Part shown: positions 43,346 to 43,490 of the stretch, in pieces
Position numbering within the stretch: the stretch's first letter is position 1
Layout of the letters: each line of letters begins with the position of its first letter
From: Desulfobulbaceae bacterium
GTDB taxonomy: Bacteria > Desulfobacterota > Desulfobulbia > Desulfobulbales > Desulfocapsaceae
Direction: 5' to 3'
DNA: 43,490 bases
Assembly: GCA_026988015.1 (NCBI GenBank)
Contig: JALSMA010000053.1
Coordinates: 1 to 43,490, forward strand
Program-made: the position numbers and the translations under genes
The notes under the pieces: model-generated
Seen by the model: the letters and a program-made list of their open reading frames with translations, nothing else
Database searches by the model: none
What the model was told of the DNA's origin: nothing

Positions 43346-43490
43346 GAGGAAGTTATTTTATTGGAACTCAAGTTTCTGACTTGATCTATTCTACTGTTAA
43401 AAGGTTATTATCTGGCAATAATCTCCGACTCGTTTGAAGGAAATCAATTGCAGTACTCATGACTGAATCAACAATAGCAAGTGCTACATC
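43346..43490. other. Probable CRISPR leader region, array not reached
   Basis: The last 145 bp contain no gene and no CRISPR repeat (no GTTCACTGCC-type start). TCAAGT-TTCTG-ACTTGA (43368-43384) may be a weak terminator for the cas operon. In type I-F loci the array usually follows cas6f, so this is likely the start of the leader. Confidence 0.45.

Noticed and set aside
33651-43490. CRISPR array inside the window
   Set aside because: I looked for regularly spaced 28-bp repeats and for the usual type I-F start GTTCACTGCC and found none.

Overview
The window looks like a chromosomal stretch from a Gram-negative sulfate-reducer-type bacterium, most likely Desulfobacterota near Desulfobulbales. 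This placement is an inference from gene order (ffs-dnaX-ybaB-recR; thrS-infC-rpmI-rplT-pheS-pheT-ihfA-merR), a PEP-CTERM protein, paired sensor kinases and sigma-54 activators, and the style of the proteins. No search was run.

Layout. 1-145: the 3' part of a 5S rRNA and its terminator. 279-6073: a membrane sensor kinase overlapping a sigma-54 response regulator, then a PEP-CTERM exported protein and, on the other strand, a small HTH/two-CW protein. 6379-13029: uracil salvage (upp, uraA), rsmI and a fused 5-oxoprolinase. 13186-18804: an unassigned 544-residue protein with HIT/GalT-like motifs, an orphan fliW, a trpB-trpA pair with unusual signature motifs, and a sigma-54 activator whose receiver domain has lost its phosphorylation site. 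18989-25476: tadA, tRNA-Ser(GGA), a large hybrid kinase with a periplasmic solute-binding sensor, the SRP RNA, dnaX (with a 10-A slippery run and an immediate -1 stop), ybaB and recR. 25740-33642: tRNA-Val(GAC) and the translation cluster thrS to merR, including infC on an AUU start codon, ending at tRNA-Pro(GGG).

33651 to the end is a different kind of DNA: an accessory island beginning at the 3' end of tRNA-Pro. It opens with a truncated tyrosine recombinase whose catalytic Tyr position reads Cys, then about 1.2 kb of eroded non-coding DNA with a perfect 21-bp palindrome, then a complete type I-F (Csy) CRISPR-Cas gene set: cas1, cas2-3 fusion, cas8f/csy1, cas5f/csy2, cas7f/csy3 and cas6f/csy4. 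The key catalytic residues I could place (Cas1 E184/H246/D257/D260, Cas2-3 HD and Walker motifs, Cas6f H29) are present, so the system looks functional. No CRISPR repeat is visible; the window ends 145 bp past cas6f, where the leader and array would be expected.

Best leads: probable programmed slippage in dnaX producing a 397-residue gamma form, the palindrome upstream of cas1, the phosphorylation-blind sigma-54 activator, the HIT/GalT-like orphan protein, and two families of short extragenic repeats. I do not see a clearly new multi-gene system; the CRISPR-Cas locus is a recognised subtype.
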